Of a stretch of 5,913 bases of DNA, positions 5,331 through 5,913 are shown one piece after another. This DNA is from Methylomonas sp. (lineage in GTDB: Bacteria > Pseudomonadota > Gammaproteobacteria > Methylococcales > Methylomonadaceae), in contig JAQTYP010000238.1 of the NCBI GenBank assembly GCA_028688235.1, forward strand, positions 1 to 5,913. Direction: 5' to 3'. Every line of letters starts with the position of its first letter. Position 1 is the stretch's first letter. The notes beneath the pieces are model-generated. The model saw nothing but the letters and a program-made list of their open reading frames with translations, was not told the DNA's origin and made no database searches. Position numbers and translations under genes: made by a program.

Positions 5331-5345
5331 AGGGTTACAGCCATT
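5331..5345 (+). promoter_or_regulatory. Ribosome-binding site and non-canonical ATT start codon of pcnB
   Basis: An AGGG at 5331-5334 is followed after 8 nt by ATT at 5343-5345. An in-frame TAG at 5316 rules out any start further upstream, and no ATG, GTG or TTG lies between them. Starting at ATT gives MFTFFKKIF, which resembles the MFT start of E. coli PcnB. The E. coli gene is known to begin at AUU, a rare start that limits its expression. Confidence 0.65.
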
Positions 5346-5913
5346 TTTACATTCTTCAAAAAAATATTTTCGGTCAACGATACGCCGGCGGTCGAAGTGG
5401 AAGCGGCGCTCAATCAACTGCCTAGAATCTATCCACGGGCCGAACATTGCATCTCCCGATCCCAAATCAGCGAAAACGCATTGAAGGTGTTACAGCGTTT
5501 GAAAAACGCCGGTTTCGAAGCATATCTGGTCGGCGGATGCGTCAGAGACTTATTGCTTGGGCGCGAACCCAAGGATTTCGACGTAGCGACCAATGCCAGT
5601 CCCGAGCAGGTGAAGCAGGTTTTTCGCAATTGCCGCATCATAGGTCGGCGATTTCGCTTGGCTCACGTATTTTTCGGCCGCGAGATTATCGAAGTGGCAA
5701 CGTTTCGCGGATCGGAAGTCGAAGAATCCGATAGGCAGGTGATACACGAAGATGGCCGATTATTGCGCGACAATGTGTTTGGAACGCTAGAGGAAGACGT
5801 TTGGCGACGCGACTTTACCGTTAACGCCTTGTATTACAACATACGTGATTTTTCGGTGGTCGATTATACCGGCGGCATGCAGGATCACGCCGCCGCCGTT
5901 TTAAGACTGCTAG
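5343..5913 (+). CDS. pcnB: Poly(A) polymerase I, N-terminal part (cut by right edge)
   Basis: PcnB adds 3' poly(A) tails to RNA and thereby promotes RNA decay; it belongs to the class II nucleotidyltransferase family with CCA-adding enzymes. The window holds 190 codons. The block HCISRSQISENALKVLQRL (35-53) is the PcnB-specific lead-in. The catalytic core follows: LVGGCVRDLLLG (62-73) and the metal-binding pair DFD at 78-80. Then come FRNCRIIGRRFRLAHVFFG (94-112), IIEVATFRG (115-123), RRDFTVNALYYN (155-166) and DYTGGMQD (174-181). FRNCRxxGRRFRLAH together with RRDFTVNALYY favours PcnB over a CCA-adding enzyme. The frame is intact up to the right edge. The first plausible start is ATT at 5343; the next conventional one, GTG at 5397, would drop 18 residues and lacks a ribosome-binding site. 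It has its own predicted promoter and is divergent from the RDD cluster. Confidence 0.95.
   Translation, partial: MFTFFKKIFSVNDTPAVEVEAALNQLPRIYPRAEHCISRSQISENALKVLQRLKNAGFEAYLVGGCVRDLLLGREPKDFDVATNASPEQVKQVFRNCRIIGRRFRLAHVFFGREIIEVATFRGSEVEESDRQVIHEDGRLLRDNVFGTLEEDVWRRDFTVNALYYNIRDFSVVDYTGGMQDHAAAVLRLL

Noticed and set aside
5343..5450. Apparent 5' truncation or frameshift of pcnB because no ATG is present
   Set aside because: The frame is open back to 5319, and an ATT start gives a family-like N-terminus. ATT is a known start for pcnB, so no damage needs to be assumed.
5278..5484. ATG-started frame of 68 codons at the predicted pcnB transcript start
   Set aside because: It overlaps pcnB in another frame, has no ribosome-binding site and has a low-complexity basic product. 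A leaderless regulatory upstream frame is conceivable but nothing supports it.
5447..5734. A 95-codon plus-strand frame inside pcnB
   Set aside because: It runs in the wrong frame through the conserved nucleotidyltransferase core and is an arginine-rich shadow.

Overview
The window looks like the chromosome of a gammaproteobacterium. The clearest markers are an enterobacterial-type poly(A) polymerase gene (pcnB) and a full-length cysD. The mix of an RDD membrane protein, a TIGR03790-family secreted protein and a lipocalin-like secreted protein would suit a methanotroph-like lineage (Methylococcales), but that is inference. There are nine supportable genes: seven complete and two cut by the window edges. 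One complete gene (59 codons, 4929-5108 minus) is short enough to be missed by ordinary ORF length cut-offs.

Left part (1-1713, minus strand): a visibly AT-rich accessory block. Read 5' to 3' it is hicA (mRNA interferase toxin), hicB (antitoxin, overlapping hicA by 14 nt), an SbcC/OLD-like AAA ATPase of 360 residues, and an unidentified gene that starts inside the ATPase stop codon (ATGA overlap) and runs off the left edge. The ATPase and its coupled partner have the layout of two-gene phage-defence modules, but the partner cannot be identified from 13 residues. The block lies directly downstream of cysD (1765-2673, minus), where cysN would normally be, so cysD is separated from its usual partner here.

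Middle (2674-4000): a 224-bp divergent spacer carrying repeated GTGCC/TGGCAC half-sites, then a secreted TIGR03790-family protein on the plus strand. That gene ends in a perfect 8-bp hairpin shared with the convergent gene.

Right part (4014-5108, minus): a three-gene cluster in transcription order: a 59-residue membrane peptide, an RDD-family membrane protein and a lipocalin-like secreted protein. The RDD frame starts with TTG directly after the stop codon of the 59-residue gene. About 30 nt inside the RDD frame lies a textbook intrinsic terminator: a 12-bp perfect GC-rich stem, a 5-nt loop and six Ts. This arrangement suggests translation-coupled attenuation and is the most striking regulatory structure in the window.

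Far right (5109-5913): a divergent promoter region, then pcnB on the plus strand, cut by the right edge. No ATG, GTG or TTG gives a full-length PcnB. The family-like N-terminus begins at an ATT codon with a Shine-Dalgarno-like AGGG eight nt upstream, matching the AUU start known for E. coli pcnB.
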